From assembly GCF_040833955.1 (NCBI RefSeq), contig NZ_CP162133.1, positions 1,131,001-1,195,000 of the forward strand: a stretch of 64,000 nucleotides of DNA, given 5' to 3'. Source of the DNA: Leptospira sp. WS60.C2 (lineage in GTDB: Bacteria > Spirochaetota > Leptospiria > Leptospirales > Leptospiraceae). The first letter of the stretch is position 1. Every line of letters starts with the position of its first letter. This document shows, piece by piece, positions 46,484 to 56,930 of this stretch. The notes beneath the pieces are model-generated. The model was given only the letters and a program-made list of their open reading frames with translations. It did not search any database and was not told where the DNA came from. A program made the position numbers and the translations under genes.

Positions 46484-47521
46484 TTATTTGGTTTTGTAGA
46501 TGGTATCAAAGGTTCCACCATCCGCAAAATGTTTTTTCTGTGCAGAGTCCCATGTTTCCCCTAATTCGGATAGAGAAAATAATTTGAGATTCGGAAAATC
46601 TTTCGCTGTGGCTTTTGCCACGACAGGGTCAATGGGTCGAAAGAAGTGTTTCGCAATGATGGTTTGGCCTTCTTTGGTAAACAGAAATTCTAAATAAGCA
46701 GTCGCTTTCTCTAAATTTCCTTTTTCAGTCGCAGTTTTCGTCACTACAGCCACTGGGGTTTCTGCTTTGATTGATTCAGAAGGATAAACCACTTCTAGGC
46801 TGTTTTTTCCAGAACGTTTTTCTTCATCTAACGCGAGTTTTGCTTCATTTTCCCAAGTGATGAGAACATCTCCAATCCCTCGGTTTACAAACGTAGTGGT
46901 AGAACCTCTTGCTCCTGTATCAAGAACGGATGTATTCTGATACAATGCTTTGATAAATTCTGTAGCTTTTTCTTCTGATTTATACTTTCGTTTTGCAAAC
47001 CCATAAGCGGCTAAATAATTCCAACGGGCACCACCACTTGTTTTTGGGTTTGGAGTGATGATGGAAATTCCTGGTTTTACAATGTCATCCCAGTCTTTGA
47101 TTTTTTTTGGATTGGATTTTCGAACAAGGAAAATAATGGTCGAGTAGTAAGGGGTACTTTTGTTCGGTAGTTTGGTTTGCCAATTTGATTCAATTAACTT
47201 TGATTTGTTGGCAATATTATCGATATCATACGCCAAAGCAAGACTCACGACATCAGCATCCAAACCATCAATCACGGCACGAGCTTGTTTTCCCGAACCA
47301 CCGTGGGATTGTTGGATTGAAAATTCAGATCCTTTTTTCGCCTTCCAAGATTTTAGGAACGATTGGTTGATTTCTTCATACAATTCGCGAGTGGGATCAA
47401 AGGAAACATGCAGAAAGCTGGACTCTGCCGCAAGGGAGATGGCAATCCCAAAACCTAAAAATATGGACAAGATGACAGAAAAACTCGGTTTAAATTGGAG
47501 GAATTGGGATATTTTTTTCAT
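46484..47521 (-). CDS. sbp: periplasmic sulfate-binding protein
   Basis: 345 residues with an N-terminal signal peptide (hydrophobic 15-30, cleavage near SLAAES). The mature protein shows the sulfate-binding family pattern: [57 protein letters not shown] and [13 protein letters not shown]. Captures sulfate (or thiosulfate) for CysTWA. First gene of the seven-gene sbp-cysN run and divergent from fliK. Confidence 0.94.
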   Translation of the reverse strand: MKKISQFLQFKPSFSVILSIFLGFGIAISLAAESSFLHVSFDPTRELYEEINQSFLKSWKAKKGSEFSIQQSHGGSGKQARAVIDGLDADVVSLALAYDIDNIANKSKLIESNWQTKLPNKSTPYYSTIIFLVRKSNPKKIKDWDDIVKPGISIITPNPKTSGGARWNYLAAYGFAKRKYKSEEKATEFIKALYQNTSVLDTGARGSTTTFVNRGIGDVLITWENEAKLALDEEKRSGKNSLEVVYPSESIKAETPVAVVTKTATEKGNLEKATAYLEFLFTKEGQTIIAKHFFRPIDPVVAKATAKDFPNLKLFSLSELGETWDSAQKKHFADGGTFDTIYKTK

Positions 47522-47701
47522 TTTTGAACCCTTTTGGTTAATAAAGCAAACTCATCCTCCAATTTAGTGAATTTTTGTCAATGGAAAATCGAACTCTTTT
47601 TATGGCGAAGTTAGGTTTCCTGACATAAACCAGAAAAGGAAGAAGATAATTCTCTCAAGGAAATCTGGGGAAGTTCGATCCTTAAGGGAGAAGGCACCCC
47701 A

Positions 47702-49348
47702 ATGAATGTTAAAGTTGATTCACAAAACGTAATTCCCTTTCCTCAAGTTGATTTGAGACCAGGCAAACGTGATGGTGCTGATTTAAATGCGCTGGCTGTG
47801 AGAGAAAGTTTTGGTGAAATTTTGGAACGAGAATTCCAAATCCATTCCGACAAACCGAAGTCAACAACGGAATGGAAACCCTTAAACGCAGAAAAACAAT
47901 CTTATGAATCCCATAAAGAGTCAGATTCAAAATTAGAATTAGAGAACAAATCAAACCCAACAATAGATGAAATGCAAAGAGGGAATGAAACTTCGGTCCA
48001 AAAAAACAAGGAAGACGAAGTGGAAGAAACAGAAGAAGAGGAATTGGATCGTGATGCTTTAGAATACAGCATAAGCATTTTGTCAAATCACTCTCTTTTT
48101 GAGAAGAACTTCACTGCTGCGAATGAAACAAACGAATCTCAGAAAAAGGAAAAAACAATTTCGCAGTCCCTTCAAAAATCAGGTGAAAAAAATCCTGCAT
48201 ATGTTTCCAAAGAATCGAAGAGTTTTGTAGAAGAAACACAAAGGTTAACAGAGAGTTTTTCTAAATTGGATCCAATGGATTTGCAAAAGAATCTGGATTC
48301 CAAGAAACAAACGTTACGTGATGCTTCTTCTTCCAATTTAGTTTTATTTCCAAATGCTCAAAAAAAAGGGAAAACGGAAATTGCTGGTAACGAAAAAAAT
48401 TCCATTTCAAATCCAAACACACAGAAATTGGAATCGAATCCAAATTCGATGTCAATCTCTTCCTTTTTAATGTCCAAAGACAAAGGGATTCGTGGTTTAG
48501 AAGCCGATGGTCAAATGGATGGATCTCTTCGTAAATTTGATACAAAAGGAAAGACTTCCAAAAATAATAAATGGGAAGGCCAATCCTTAGAGTCTCTCGC
48601 AGAAAAAGAAAATACGAATGTAGTGATGACTTCTGATAAGATGATCCGCTCACTCGGTTTCAAAGAAAAAGAATTCCAAAAACTGAACGATAACAAAACA
48701 CAACTCCAAACTGAGAAACAGAAAGCTGATGCTTCCCTTGGCATACAAATCACGAATGTTTCTTCTTCCAAAATGGGAGAAGAGAATGGAAAGTCTTTTG
48801 AAGACAAAGGATCCAAACCAGGTTTTTCCCTTCATTCAGTAGAACACAAACTCCAATCAAAAATGGAAGATGTCAAAAACACTGAGAAGGCTGCAAAACC
48901 AAAAGAAACGAATCTAAAACAAAACTTAGATGAACTCATCAAACAAGCAAAGTTTGACATTGTACAAAATGGAAAGTCAAGTGCGGAAATCATCATGAAC
49001 CCTAAAGAATACGGTCGCCTAACGCTAAAAGTGACGGTGGATGGAGAAAAGGTAGAAGGCCGAATTTTAGTGGAATCAGAAGAATTGCAAAAATCTCTTC
49101 AAAACGAAATCCAAACGATTAAAGAAAACTTAAAAGAATCGGGTCTCGACTTACAATCGCTCATTGTCGATTTGTGGGAAGAAACTAGTCAGTTTGCTGA
49201 CAGGCAAAACCAAAACGAACTCTACCAAACACTTGTCGAAACTGCAAAAAACCGAGGAAAAATGGGAATTTTGGAAACGGAAGAAGGTTTGGATCTAGAG
49301 GGGATTTCTCCTGCAACGGATTCGCAAGTCTTAGAATTTTTCGCATAA
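47702..49348 (+). CDS. fliK: flagellar hook-length control protein
   Basis: 548 residues. The first about 390 are low-complexity, polar and repetitive (Lys, Glu, Ser, Asn rich), as expected for the molecular-ruler part. The C-terminal Flg_hook domain (about 400-490) is recognisable from [40 protein letters not shown] and [20 protein letters not shown]. It switches export from hook to filament proteins. GGGAGAAGG precedes ATG 47702. flgD and flgE follow. Confidence 0.88.
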   Translation: MNVKVDSQNVIPFPQVDLRPGKRDGADLNALAVRESFGEILEREFQIHSDKPKSTTEWKPLNAEKQSYESHKESDSKLELENKSNPTIDEMQRGNETSVQKNKEDEVEETEEEELDRDALEYSISILSNHSLFEKNFTAANETNESQKKEKTISQSLQKSGEKNPAYVSKESKSFVEETQRLTESFSKLDPMDLQKNLDSKKQTLRDASSSNLVLFPNAQKKGKTEIAGNEKNSISNPNTQKLESNPNSMSISSFLMSKDKGIRGLEADGQMDGSLRKFDTKGKTSKNNKWEGQSLESLAEKENTNVVMTSDKMIRSLGFKEKEFQKLNDNKTQLQTEKQKADASLGIQITNVSSSKMGEENGKSFEDKGSKPGFSLHSVEHKLQSKMEDVKNTEKAAKPKETNLKQNLDELIKQAKFDIVQNGKSSAEIIMNPKEYGRLTLKVTVDGEKVEGRILVESEELQKSLQNEIQTIKENLKESGLDLQSLIVDLWEETSQFADRQNQNELYQTLVETAKNRGKMGILETEEGLDLEGISPATDSQVLEFFA

Positions 49349-49379
49349 ATCAAAAATAGAAATAGAAATCGAGGACAAT

Positions 49380-49961
49380 ATGCCAGACGGAATGCAAGAT
49401 ATCTCAACGCAAAATTCAGCAAGAACCAAATACTTTGAAGGTGATCGAAGTTTTAATATTCGCAAACATCTAGACCAATTAGAAAAAGAAGAAAAAAGCG
49501 GATTAAAAGGAATCGAAATTAGAGAGAAACAGAAAGAGCTAGGAAAAGATGACTTCTTAAAACTTCTTCTCACTCAACTTTCCCACCAAGATCCAACAAA
49601 CCCAGTGCAAGACAAAGACTTCATTGCACAAATGGCACAATTTTCTTCTTTAGAGCAGATGAAAAACATTTCGTCTGGAATTGCTAGAATGGAATCTAAA
49701 CAAAGTTATTCGGTCGTAGGTAAAATTGTATCAGGACCAGATTTAGTGACTGGGGAAGATGTCACTGGTCTTGCCGGTGCGATTCTTTTTGATAACGAAG
49801 GGAAAACCTATGTTCGTGTGAACGGTCGTATGCTCGATGTTTCTAAAATCAATTTAATCTCTGATCCAGAGTTATTAAAGTCAGAAACACAATTCCAACA
49901 ACCACGCCCGACAAACATTCCGAACAATACGTTAAAAAAACAAGAAGCTTATCAGGATTAA
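49380..49961 (+). CDS. flgD: flagellar hook assembly scaffold (hook cap)
   Basis: 193 residues. The family signature is [19 protein letters not shown] (about 58-76), followed by [14 protein letters not shown]. The C-terminal part is a short beta domain ([20 protein letters not shown]) that controls FlgE assembly. It lies 31 bp after fliK and 38 bp before flgE. Confidence 0.94.
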   Translation: MPDGMQDISTQNSARTKYFEGDRSFNIRKHLDQLEKEEKSGLKGIEIREKQKELGKDDFLKLLLTQLSHQDPTNPVQDKDFIAQMAQFSSLEQMKNISSGIARMESKQSYSVVGKIVSGPDLVTGEDVTGLAGAILFDNEGKTYVRVNGRMLDVSKINLISDPELLKSETQFQQPRPTNIPNNTLKKQEAYQD

Positions 49962-49999
49962 TTGAAAAAGGTCGATAAAAAAAGAGAGGATAGAACGTT

Positions 50000-51394
50000 A
50001 TGATGAGATCACTTTACTCCGGTGTTTCCGGATTGAAAAACCACCAAGTTAGAATGGATGTTATTGGTAACAACATTTCTAACGTGAATACACATGGATT
50101 TAAAACAGAACGTGTTACGTTCCAAGATATGATCTCACAAGAATTGCAAGGGGCATCTGAACCAAACGAAAGGATTGGGGGAACAAACCCAAAACAAGTA
50201 GGTCTTGGATCTCTCATTGCTGCGATTGATAAAATCATGACACAAGGTGCCTTGCAAACCACTGGAAAAAATACTGACCTTGCTGTTTCTGGCGAAGGTT
50301 TCTTTATCGTTAAAGATGGAGACAAACAGTTCTACACTCGCGCTGGTGCCTTCAACGTAGATAAAAATGGATATTATGTAAACCCAGCCAATGGACTCAA
50401 AGTACAGGGTTGGAATTCTAGACTGGATGAATCTGGAAACAAATACATCAACTCGGCAGGATCATTAGAAGACATCGTGATCCCTCTTTATTCCAAAGAA
50501 CCTGCTCGTGCGACCCAAAACGTAGATTTTCAATCTAACCTCAATGCAAGTGTTGCTGCAGTGCCTGCTGATGCAACAGAAGAAGACATCCAACGTTATA
50601 TCAACGATCCAGATCCTCGCCAAAGAAGAGGCCATGTAACTTCTATTAATGTGTATGATGAATTAGGAAACACTCGCCAAATGGGTGTGGAATTTTACAA
50701 AATGCGTGAAAACGTTTGGAAAATGCGTTTTAAATTAGAAGACGCAAGCCAAGTATCAGTTGACGTGAGTGGAACTGGCGGAGAAAACACAAGTGTTTCT
50801 GGAAATACAGAACTTGAAGTTTCCTTCACACCAGACGGTAAAATCATCAGTGTATCCGACGGAGTGGATTCTCAAACGACAGGAAAACTCAAAGCAGACA
50901 TTTCCTTCCGTATTCCAGGAAATCCAACAGCGCAAAAATTCAGTTTGAACCTTGGGGAAGCAGGACTTGTCGGTGGAATCACTCAATTTTCATCTGACTT
51001 TACAACCAAAGCGGTAAAACAAGATGGTTATCCAATGGGTTATATGGAATCTTTTTCCATCGATAACACAGGAACTGTAACGGGAGTTTTCTCCAATGGA
51101 GTGCGTCAACCTCTTGCTCGAGTGGCTCTTGCCAACTTCACAAACCCTGCTGGTCTTAACAAAGAAGGGGACACAATGTATAGTTTCTCTCTCAACTCAG
51201 GAGAAGCAAACATTGGCGAAGCAGGAAGCCAAGGTCGTGGAAAAATCAACGCAGGACTCCTTGAGATGTCAAACGTTGACCTTTCTGACCAATTCACAGA
51301 TATGATCGTGACCCAACGTGGTTTCCAAGCAAACTCTAGAACCATTGTCACATCTGACCAGATGATCCAAGAAGTTCTCGGACTCAAACGATAA
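50000..51394 (+). CDS. flgE: flagellar hook protein
   Basis: 464 residues. N-terminal rod/hook motif [20 protein letters not shown] and [18 protein letters not shown], central Flg_bbr segments ([31 protein letters not shown]), and the C-terminal coiled coil ending in QGFQAN-like [16 protein letters not shown]. It polymerises into the periplasmic flagellar hook. ATG 50000 or 50003 after AGAGAGGAT. It contains no cysteine, notable because spirochaete hooks in other genera are cross-linked through one. A terminator follows. Confidence 0.96.
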   Translation: MMRSLYSGVSGLKNHQVRMDVIGNNISNVNTHGFKTERVTFQDMISQELQGASEPNERIGGTNPKQVGLGSLIAAIDKIMTQGALQTTGKNTDLAVSGEGFFIVKDGDKQFYTRAGAFNVDKNGYYVNPANGLKVQGWNSRLDESGNKYINSAGSLEDIVIPLYSKEPARATQNVDFQSNLNASVAAVPADATEEDIQRYINDPDPRQRRGHVTSINVYDELGNTRQMGVEFYKMRENVWKMRFKLEDASQVSVDVSGTGGENTSVSGNTELEVSFTPDGKIISVSDGVDSQTTGKLKADISFRIPGNPTAQKFSLNLGEAGLVGGITQFSSDFTTKAVKQDGYPMGYMESFSIDNTGTVTGVFSNGVRQPLARVALANFTNPAGLNKEGDTMYSFSLNSGEANIGEAGSQGRGKINAGLLEMSNVDLSDQFTDMIVTQRGFQANSRTIVTSDQMIQEVLGLKR

Positions 51395-51406
51395 GATTAA
51401 TGGAAG

Positions 51407-51429
51407 AACGGGGGTAACCCCGTTTTTTC
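51407..51429 (+). terminator. Rho-independent terminator after flgE
   Basis: The stem ACGGGG / CCCCGT with loop GTAA is followed by TTTTTT. It closes the fliK-flgD-flgE unit and separates it from the unknown pair at 51482-54834. Confidence 0.88.
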
Positions 51430-51481
51430 CTTGAAGTCTGCAAAATTCTAAGAAAACTAGGTCAAACCAAACTTTTTAGAA

Positions 51482-53836
51482 TTGTTTCCATTGTCACGTT
51501 TTCAAAAAAATACTCTCCTCATTTTCATACTTTTGGCATCAATCGCCTATGCTCCGTTATACTATTCTGTTAAAGATGTAATCAAAAAGGAAACTCAGCC
51601 GATTACGTTAGAAACACCTGAGTCGGTTGTTTTTTTTAGTTTGGGTGAGTTGCAAACCAAAGGGGAAAATTTTGATCTAAAAACCCTTCGCATTGTAAAA
51701 GATATGCTTAGTTTCCAATTCCAAAAAACAACCGATGCCGTTTATTTGGGAATTCATTCAGAGATTTCTCCATCCAAACAAAATCGTTCTGAAATGATTT
51801 TATACGGATCCTTCCAATGGGAAGAAAAAGGAATTTCATTCACACCTAAACTTCGCTATGTGGAATCAAAAAGTTCTGCGGCTGGTAAGACCATCTTTGT
51901 TTCTTATGAAGAAAGAGGGTCTCTGATGAAAGAAGTGCAATTTTCGTTAACCCATTTACTCGATGAAACCATTCGATTGAATCGCCTTCTCAAACGTAAT
52001 CCCAAATGGGTGTTCGTTTCGGAGGAAGAAATTCTTTCTGAATCAGAGTTTGTTCGGCTTTCCGAGTTTGATCCCAAGGGTTCAATCGATGCAAGAAAAA
52101 ATGCCCTCCAATCCTTGGACTTTAACATTGAATATTCGGAATGGCTTCGTTTTCAACTTCGCCTTGAAAAACAATCCGAAGACACCTTGAAGGAAGTATG
52201 GAAAGATGCTGGGAATAGTTCTAAAATTTCTTCCTATATTCGTTTTCAAATCGCAAAGATCATTTCTCAGTTTTATTTTTCAAAGGGAGAATACGCAAAA
52301 GCGGTCGAATATGCGAATGCTGCAAAACGGGAAAAAGAAGTTTCGAAACAAGTGTTCCATTCTGACTATGCAGATACCATTTCCTTGATTGGAAAAAGTT
52401 TGGTATTAGAAGGAAAAAAGGAAGATGCGATTTTTTACCTCACTTCTGCCAGAAAGTTATATGAAACTCTTGGCTTGTTAAATGATTTATATGGAGTTGA
52501 AAACACTTATTTTTACGGACTTTTACTTCATGATCTATCTCAGTTGGAGCTTTCTGCATACGAACTGTCTAGTATCCAAGGCCAACTGACAGAAGAATAT
52601 CAGTCAATCTATTTGGATTATAACTTAGCTCTTGTATTCTATCGACTCGGTCGGTATGAGGCTGTGATTTCTCTTTTAAAAGAACAAAGAAAAAAAATCT
52701 TTTCGGTTTCCATTCCCAATTTTGATATCGCCTTACAATCCCTCTTACTCTACGGCGCAGCACAATATGAAATTGGCAATTGGAGTGTTGCTAAATCCGT
52801 TTGGGAATCCATTCTACAAGCAAAATCAACTTATGCCATCGATGACAAAGTTTACTACAGGTCCGCTCTTTTTAATTTAAGCATTCTTTCCTTACAAAGG
52901 AATCATCTAGAACAATCAGAAACATATTACAAACAATATGTAAAGTTAACACCTTATGGACAGATCCAATCTCTACCGTCCGATGACAATTTTGAAATTG
53001 GAAAACCGATCTATCCTTACACTTGGTCCATTCCACAAGGCATTCTTTTTTCTGACCTAGAAGAGAAAACAATTCGTTCGTATACAGGTCGTTATCTTTT
53101 TCAAACGCAAGATGAAGAAATTCGAGCAAGAACCTATGAAAATCGTCTCGAAGATACCAATTTGATTTTGGATGACTTACTCAATCCAAGTGCCTATCTT
53201 TCTAAATCCATGATGGTTCTCAGAAAATCATTGTTTGGTGATCTAAGACTCCATGAGCGAGGGAACCAAGTTGTTTTCTTAGACATTGGGCCCGCCCTCA
53301 ACCATCCGGAGTATCCAGGAATCACATCCCAAGCTGTTGCAAAACACTTCCCTAAAATGGAAGTCGTTCTTTGGGAATTGCCTGGTGAAGTAGATCTGTT
53401 TTTAAAAAAAGTAAAACCGGAACTCAAAGAAAAACTATATGGATTTAATAACATCCGGATCCTCTCTGCCGATGGAGTTGGCGATTTCCAAACAGAATAC
53501 AATGACCCAAATCATTGGATTTTGCGCAATCGTCCGATTCCTAGTTTGAAACAAAAGACCATTGTGATCCGCGCGGCAAATTCCATCGATATCTATGAAC
53601 CTTATACGAAAATCCAACCGCATTTTGAGAATTTGGGAAAAGAATTAAAAGATAACCCTGTTTTGTATTTTTTCAATCGGAGTATCCTCTTAAAACCAAA
53701 AGGGAAGGAAAAGTTTATCTTAATTGGCAATCAATCCGTTAGAGGGTTTCATCATAACTTTCAAAGTTTAGATCGGAATGGTGAACCACCATACTCTATC
53801 CTTCCTTTCAGTATTAGTGATGAGGTAATGCCATGA
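51482..53836 (+). CDS. unknown membrane-anchored TPR protein with a Rossmann-like C-terminal domain
   Basis: 784 residues. One N-terminal membrane segment (about 10-30); residues about 240-500 contain TPR-type helical pairs (RFQIAKIISQFYFSKGEYAK, LSILSLQRNHLEQSETYYKQ). The last about 190 residues resemble a class-I methyltransferase core: strand VVFLDIGPALNHPEY with a motif-I-like D-x-G, then EVVLWELPGEV, and IRILSADGVGDF. Whether SAM is bound is uncertain. The start is probably TTG (51482 or 51491). The stop overlaps the next gene by 4 bp. Confidence 0.7.
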   Translation: MFPLSRFQKNTLLIFILLASIAYAPLYYSVKDVIKKETQPITLETPESVVFFSLGELQTKGENFDLKTLRIVKDMLSFQFQKTTDAVYLGIHSEISPSKQNRSEMILYGSFQWEEKGISFTPKLRYVESKSSAAGKTIFVSYEERGSLMKEVQFSLTHLLDETIRLNRLLKRNPKWVFVSEEEILSESEFVRLSEFDPKGSIDARKNALQSLDFNIEYSEWLRFQLRLEKQSEDTLKEVWKDAGNSSKISSYIRFQIAKIISQFYFSKGEYAKAVEYANAAKREKEVSKQVFHSDYADTISLIGKSLVLEGKKEDAIFYLTSARKLYETLGLLNDLYGVENTYFYGLLLHDLSQLELSAYELSSIQGQLTEEYQSIYLDYNLALVFYRLGRYEAVISLLKEQRKKIFSVSIPNFDIALQSLLLYGAAQYEIGNWSVAKSVWESILQAKSTYAIDDKVYYRSALFNLSILSLQRNHLEQSETYYKQYVKLTPYGQIQSLPSDDNFEIGKPIYPYTWSIPQGILFSDLEEKTIRSYTGRYLFQTQDEEIRARTYENRLEDTNLILDDLLNPSAYLSKSMMVLRKSLFGDLRLHERGNQVVFLDIGPALNHPEYPGITSQAVAKHFPKMEVVLWELPGEVDLFLKKVKPELKEKLYGFNNIRILSADGVGDFQTEYNDPNHWILRNRPIPSLKQKTIVIRAANSIDIYEPYTKIQPHFENLGKELKDNPVLYFFNRSILLKPKGKEKFILIGNQSVRGFHHNFQSLDRNGEPPYSILPFSISDEVMP

Positions 53837-54834
53837 TTTCCTTTGAGATAGATTTTCTATTCTACTTTGCCTCTTTATTTTTTTTATATCATACCTTGTC
53901 TTCAGTGTCCCAAAGAGACCGAAGGGATTTGTTGTTATTGTATTGGATGGGAATCTCCGTTTTGAGTTTTCTAGTGATTACATCGTTTTCTCGTTTTGAG
54001 ATTTTCTTTATTGGATGGAACAAAAGGTCTACTTTTCAAATTCTCACTCTAACCAATTTGCTTTTATTTTTCACTTACCGCAGTTTAGAAGAACGAATTT
54101 TTTCCTATAGTCGTTCGGTTGGATTTATTTTCACAGCTTTGATATTCGGATTTTTTGCATCCTTTTTCTATTGGATGGAACGTTTCCAAACAAATCTGTA
54201 TGCAGAGGATGAGTCTCATATTTTACCATTCGCCATCGCCGTTGGTGCCTTTGTTTGGTCGAGAGAAATGTTCTGGACCGAACCTAAGTTGACCTTGTCT
54301 CCATCGTCGGATGAGAAAGAGTTCAATCTTACAGATTCGCTTTTCCCATGTTTGGTGTTTTTAATCGCTCCACAAACTACCAACTATGAGTTCGTTGCCG
54401 TATTAGCTTCTGTTGTCGTAATCGGTTTATCTTCCCTCGTTGGGTTTATCTTTGTTTCGCAAATTCTCAAAGAACGAGTCCCGAGAGAAGGGGAATTGGG
54501 TATTTGGATTGGGACGCTTGCCTTTTCAACTTCGATTGGTGTTGATCTTCTTGTGAGTGTCCCTTTGTCCTTTAGTTTGGGAATGTTTGGACGTGGGGTC
54601 TATCATACTTTAGCGCGATTGGATTGGTCTGAACCTGGAAAACGAGGTGTCGTTTCTTTTTTATACCCATCGATTCTTGGTATCTTTTTGCCATTTTTAG
54701 TCTTAGAACCAAAACACTGGAACCATGCACCCTATGTCTTGTTAGGAGTCCAAGTTCTTTATTTTTTTAGTTTTTATTTGGTTTCTAGTTTTGTTTTTGG
54801 GATTCTTTTACTCTTCAAACCAAAGTCAGAGTAA
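53833..54834 (+). CDS. unknown polytopic membrane protein
   Basis: 333 residues, about nine predicted membrane helices; loops contain basic motifs (SVSQRDRRDL, LKERVPREGELG) that could set topology. No recognised transporter or enzyme signature. ATG 53833 overlaps the TGA of the TPR protein (ATGA), so the two are coupled and probably work as a membrane complex. Confidence 0.7.
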   Translation: MISFEIDFLFYFASLFFLYHTLSSVSQRDRRDLLLLYWMGISVLSFLVITSFSRFEIFFIGWNKRSTFQILTLTNLLLFFTYRSLEERIFSYSRSVGFIFTALIFGFFASFFYWMERFQTNLYAEDESHILPFAIAVGAFVWSREMFWTEPKLTLSPSSDEKEFNLTDSLFPCLVFLIAPQTTNYEFVAVLASVVVIGLSSLVGFIFVSQILKERVPREGELGIWIGTLAFSTSIGVDLLVSVPLSFSLGMFGRGVYHTLARLDWSEPGKRGVVSFLYPSILGIFLPFLVLEPKHWNHAPYVLLGVQVLYFFSFYLVSSFVFGILLLFKPKSE

Positions 54835-54849
54835 ATTTTAGAAAAAACA

Positions 54850-54879
54850 ATCGACAGTCGATTTTTTGCTGTCGATAAT
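54850..54879 (+). promoter_or_regulatory. hairpin overlapping a candidate promoter of the HD-GYP gene
   Basis: TCGACA (54851-54856) and GATAAT (54874-54879), spaced 17 bp, look like a -35/-10 pair. The same bases form an 8-bp inverted repeat ATCGACAG / CTGTCGAT (54850-54876). The predicted transcription start falls on or beside the GTG codon at 54886, and no ribosome site is present. Confidence 0.45.
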
Positions 54880-54885
54880 AAGTCC

Positions 54886-56859
54886 GTGAACCAATCTTCG
54901 GATTCAAAATACATCATCACCGATGACCCTTTTTTTGAAGGTAAAATTGCTGATTATTCAAAAAAATTAAAAGCAAACGTTCTCCCTTTTTCGAAATTAC
55001 TTTCCTGGGATTTTGATTCACAAGGAAAAATCATCAAGGTTTTGTTTTATCTATCTCGGTATGAATTAGAAAACAAACACAATGAAATTCATCAGTTCTT
55101 AAAAGAACATCCAACAGTCATGTCGAACATCATTGTTCGTGCACCGATCGACTACACTGGTTATATGGCATTGTCCATAGAGGAAGACTTATTTTTTACG
55201 AATGTGCCAGATGATGCACCATTGATTTTTCTCATTAAAAATTTACTCAATGCATTTACTAGCTTACAGATGATTGTTGATAAGTTTGAACTCCAGAAAC
55301 GGATTAATGTATCGACAAATGAAATTTCAAAACTCACCAAAATTGGAATCAGTCTTGCGAATGAAAAAGACTTCACAAAATTACTTCGTGACATTTTAAA
55401 TTCCGCAAGGGAAATTTCCAATTCTGATTCTGGTTCTTTGTATTTAGTGGAAAAAGATGAACGAGGAAATCCCAGAAATTTACGTTTCAAAATCTCGGCA
55501 CTTGATTTAAATAGCGATGAATTCATCCTACCCATTAATAAAAAAAGCATCGCAGGATATGTTGCATTTACCGGAAAACAGTTAAATATTCCAAACGTGT
55601 ATGAACTCTCAGGAAAAGAGGAATATAAATTTAACAGTGATTTTGATCGAATGAGTCACTATTACTCTAAATCTATGTTAGTGGTTCCCATGAAAGACCA
55701 TCACGATGAAGTCGTTGGTGTCATTCAACTCATCAATAGAAAGAAAAATTTTCAAACCAAACTCACTTTAGAGGAAATGAAGACTAATGCAGTTCTAGAA
55801 TATGACAAGTATTCGGAAGAGTTAGTGATGGCTGTGGCTGGACAAGCGGCCGTGGCAATTCAAAACAATAATTTGGTTCATGATATTGAAACTCTGTTTG
55901 AGGGTTTTGTGACTGCGAGTGTGTCTGCGATTGAATCTAGAGATCCCACAACCTCAGGTCACTCGTTTCGTGTGGCTCAGTATACGGTAGGGCTTGCCGA
56001 ATCAGTAAACGGTGTGCAAGTAGGTCGTTTCAAAGATGTAAATTTTAATGAATCACAAATCAAAGAAATTCGATATGCCTCCCTCTTACATGATTTTGGA
56101 AAAGTAGGGGTTCGGGAAAAGGTTTTAGTCAAAGCTAAAAAATTGGAAGATTATGAATTGGATCTCATTCGATGGAGATTCCAATTCATTTTAAAAGATG
56201 TCGAAGCAAAACTGGCGCAGAAAAAAATTGAATACTTGAAAAAACATGGTAACAATGGTTATGCGCAATTTGAAAAATCCATTCAATTGGAATATGTTTT
56301 AGAAAAAGAGAAATTGGAAGAAATGGTGCGGGTGATCACAGATTCCAACGAACCAACAATTTTAGAAGAAGGAAATTCAAACTTTCTGGAAGAGATTTCC
56401 AAAATGAGTTACCACACGACAGATGGAAACCAATTGAATTTACTTCTGCCCAAAGAGTTTAACTTTTTATCCATCAGACGTGGTTCATTGGATTTTGAAG
56501 AGCGAAGAGAAATTGAATCTCATGTGGAACACACCTTTCAGTTTTTATCCAAAATCCCTTGGACAAGGGAGCTCAAAATGGTCCCAAGCATCGCCCACGG
56601 ACACCATGAGAAACTGAATGGATCTGGATATCCAAGAGGGCTTTCTGCTGTGGAAATCCCAATCCAGGCCAAAATGATGGCGATCGCCGATATTTTTGAT
56701 GCACTCACTGACCAAGATAGGCCTTACAAAAAAGCAGTCCCGCTCGAACGAGCCTTTGATATTCTAAAAATGGAAGTGAGGGACCAACACATCGACGGTG
56801 ACCTCTTAGACCTGTTTATCGAAAGTCGCGCCTACGAAAAAATTCAGCACAAACGATAG
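54886..56859 (+). CDS. GAF domain / HD-GYP phosphodiesterase-type protein
   Basis: 657 residues. The N-terminal region (about 1-140) is of unknown fold, then a GAF domain (about 150-325, [40 protein letters not shown]) and a HD-GYP domain. The HD motif LLHDFGKVG is at about 400, and [11 protein letters not shown] at about 571 (Asn replaces the usual Asp). An insertion of about 105 residues (430-535) splits the domain. HD-GYP proteins hydrolyse cyclic-di-GMP. Start is GTG without a ribosome site. Confidence 0.88.
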   Translation: MNQSSDSKYIITDDPFFEGKIADYSKKLKANVLPFSKLLSWDFDSQGKIIKVLFYLSRYELENKHNEIHQFLKEHPTVMSNIIVRAPIDYTGYMALSIEEDLFFTNVPDDAPLIFLIKNLLNAFTSLQMIVDKFELQKRINVSTNEISKLTKIGISLANEKDFTKLLRDILNSAREISNSDSGSLYLVEKDERGNPRNLRFKISALDLNSDEFILPINKKSIAGYVAFTGKQLNIPNVYELSGKEEYKFNSDFDRMSHYYSKSMLVVPMKDHHDEVVGVIQLINRKKNFQTKLTLEEMKTNAVLEYDKYSEELVMAVAGQAAVAIQNNNLVHDIETLFEGFVTASVSAIESRDPTTSGHSFRVAQYTVGLAESVNGVQVGRFKDVNFNESQIKEIRYASLLHDFGKVGVREKVLVKAKKLEDYELDLIRWRFQFILKDVEAKLAQKKIEYLKKHGNNGYAQFEKSIQLEYVLEKEKLEEMVRVITDSNEPTILEEGNSNFLEEISKMSYHTTDGNQLNLLLPKEFNFLSIRRGSLDFEERREIESHVEHTFQFLSKIPWTRELKMVPSIAHGHHEKLNGSGYPRGLSAVEIPIQAKMMAIADIFDALTDQDRPYKKAVPLERAFDILKMEVRDQHIDGDLLDLFIESRAYEKIQHKR

Positions 56860-56862
56860 AAA

Positions 56863-56894
56863 ACGCCTGAAAAAAAGTTCGTCTTTTTAGGCGT
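56863..56894 (+). repeat. hairpin between the HD-GYP gene and fabI
   Basis: ACGCCT and AGGCGT arms, extended by A-rich and T-rich inner strands, starting 4 bp after the HD-GYP stop. There is no T run after the stem, so termination is uncertain. It could protect the 3' end or lie in the fabI leader. fabI has a perfect AGGAGG ribosome site just downstream. Confidence 0.5.
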
Positions 56895-56930
56895 CTCCGA
56901 AACTCCTGTGTTTAAGCATTAGGAGGAGAC

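Noticed and set aside
47522..47701. Riboswitch or RNA leader in the 180-bp gap between sbp and fliK
   Set aside because: Only short hairpins (GGTTT/AAACC; GGGG/CCCC) are present and no known riboswitch core (SAM, cobalamin, FMN, TPP) could be recognised.
47709..48086. 125-residue minus-strand frame inside fliK
   Set aside because: Arises from the low-complexity Lys/Glu region of fliK; no independent support.
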